12,765 bases of DNA from an uncultured Collinsella sp. (GTDB lineage: Bacteria > Actinomycetota > Coriobacteriia > Coriobacteriales > Coriobacteriaceae), in NCBI GenBank assembly GCA_900551655.1, contig URWM01000018.1, positions 1 through 12,765 on the forward strand, given 5' to 3'. This document shows positions 12,724-12,765 of the stretch, in pieces. Every line of letters begins with the position of its first letter. Positions within the stretch are counted from its first letter, which is position 1. The notes below the pieces were generated by a model. The model was not told where the DNA came from. It ran no database searches and saw nothing but the letters and a program-made list of their open reading frames with translations. Both the position numbers and the translations under genes were made by a program.

Positions 12724-12765
12724 CTGTCTCTTATACACATCTGACGCTGCCGACGAAGGCTTAGG
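12724..12765. other. Nextera read-1 adapter with i5 index, sequencing artefact
   Basis: CTGTCTCTTATACACATCT (12724-12742) is the Tn5 mosaic end, and the rest of the read-1 adapter runs to 12756. The next eight bases, AGGCTTAG (12757-12764), are the reverse complement of the Nextera i5 index S508 (CTAAGCCT). The last G fits the first base of the P5-side sequence. None of this is genome. Confidence 0.97.

Overview
This is a high-GC bacterial contig (insert about 35-12723) whose two ends are untrimmed Nextera adapter. Gene content and style suggest an actinobacterium of class Coriobacteriia, most like a gut Collinsella or relative: GC-rich third codon positions, an EF-G2-type paralog, a Tat-type lipoprotein binding protein, and a fructose-type PTS beside a GatZ/KbaZ-family protein and a small transaldolase. 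The taxon is inferred from recall of such genomes; no search was run.

Layout. (1) 35-1304, minus: 5' part of an rlmD-type 23S rRNA m5U methyltransferase, cut off by the contig end before its catalytic cysteine. (2) 1305-1642: divergent intergenic region holding a 139-bp nested inverted repeat with perfect 35-bp arms and a good promoter for the next operon. (3) 1643-3910, plus: three overlapping genes for a polar amino acid ABC importer (Tat lipoprotein binding protein, permease, ATPase), closed by an intrinsic terminator. (4) 4221-6296, plus: an EF-G-like translational GTPase paralog with a structured leader, degenerate G3/G4/G5 motifs and its own terminator. (5) 6411-7397, minus: a membrane-anchored or secreted DNA/RNA non-specific endonuclease whose Shine-Dalgarno is buried in an 18-bp hairpin. 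(6) 7517-8527, minus: a LacI-family repressor. (7) 8943-12643, plus, divergent from the repressor: a fructose-family PTS EIIBC, a GatZ/KbaZ-family protein and a TalC-type transaldolase. A further gene begins at 12707 and is cut by the adapter.

How the genes work together. The LacI repressor probably controls the divergent sugar operon; a near-perfect 16-bp palindrome centred on CG sits at the predicted transcription start. The PTS would import and phosphorylate a ketohexose or related sugar. The GatZ-like protein has no GatY/KbaY partner and no sugar-phosphate kinase in the visible part of the operon, so a 4-epimerase role (tagatose-6-P to fructose-6-P) is a real alternative to its usual label of non-catalytic aldolase subunit. 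The transaldolase carries Phe where F6P aldolases carry Tyr, so it should feed the product into pentose-phosphate interconversion. The gaps between these genes hold strong RNA structures: a possible H-type pseudoknot before the GatZ-like gene, and a tandem hairpin with a terminator-like tail before the transaldolase. These suggest graded expression along the operon.
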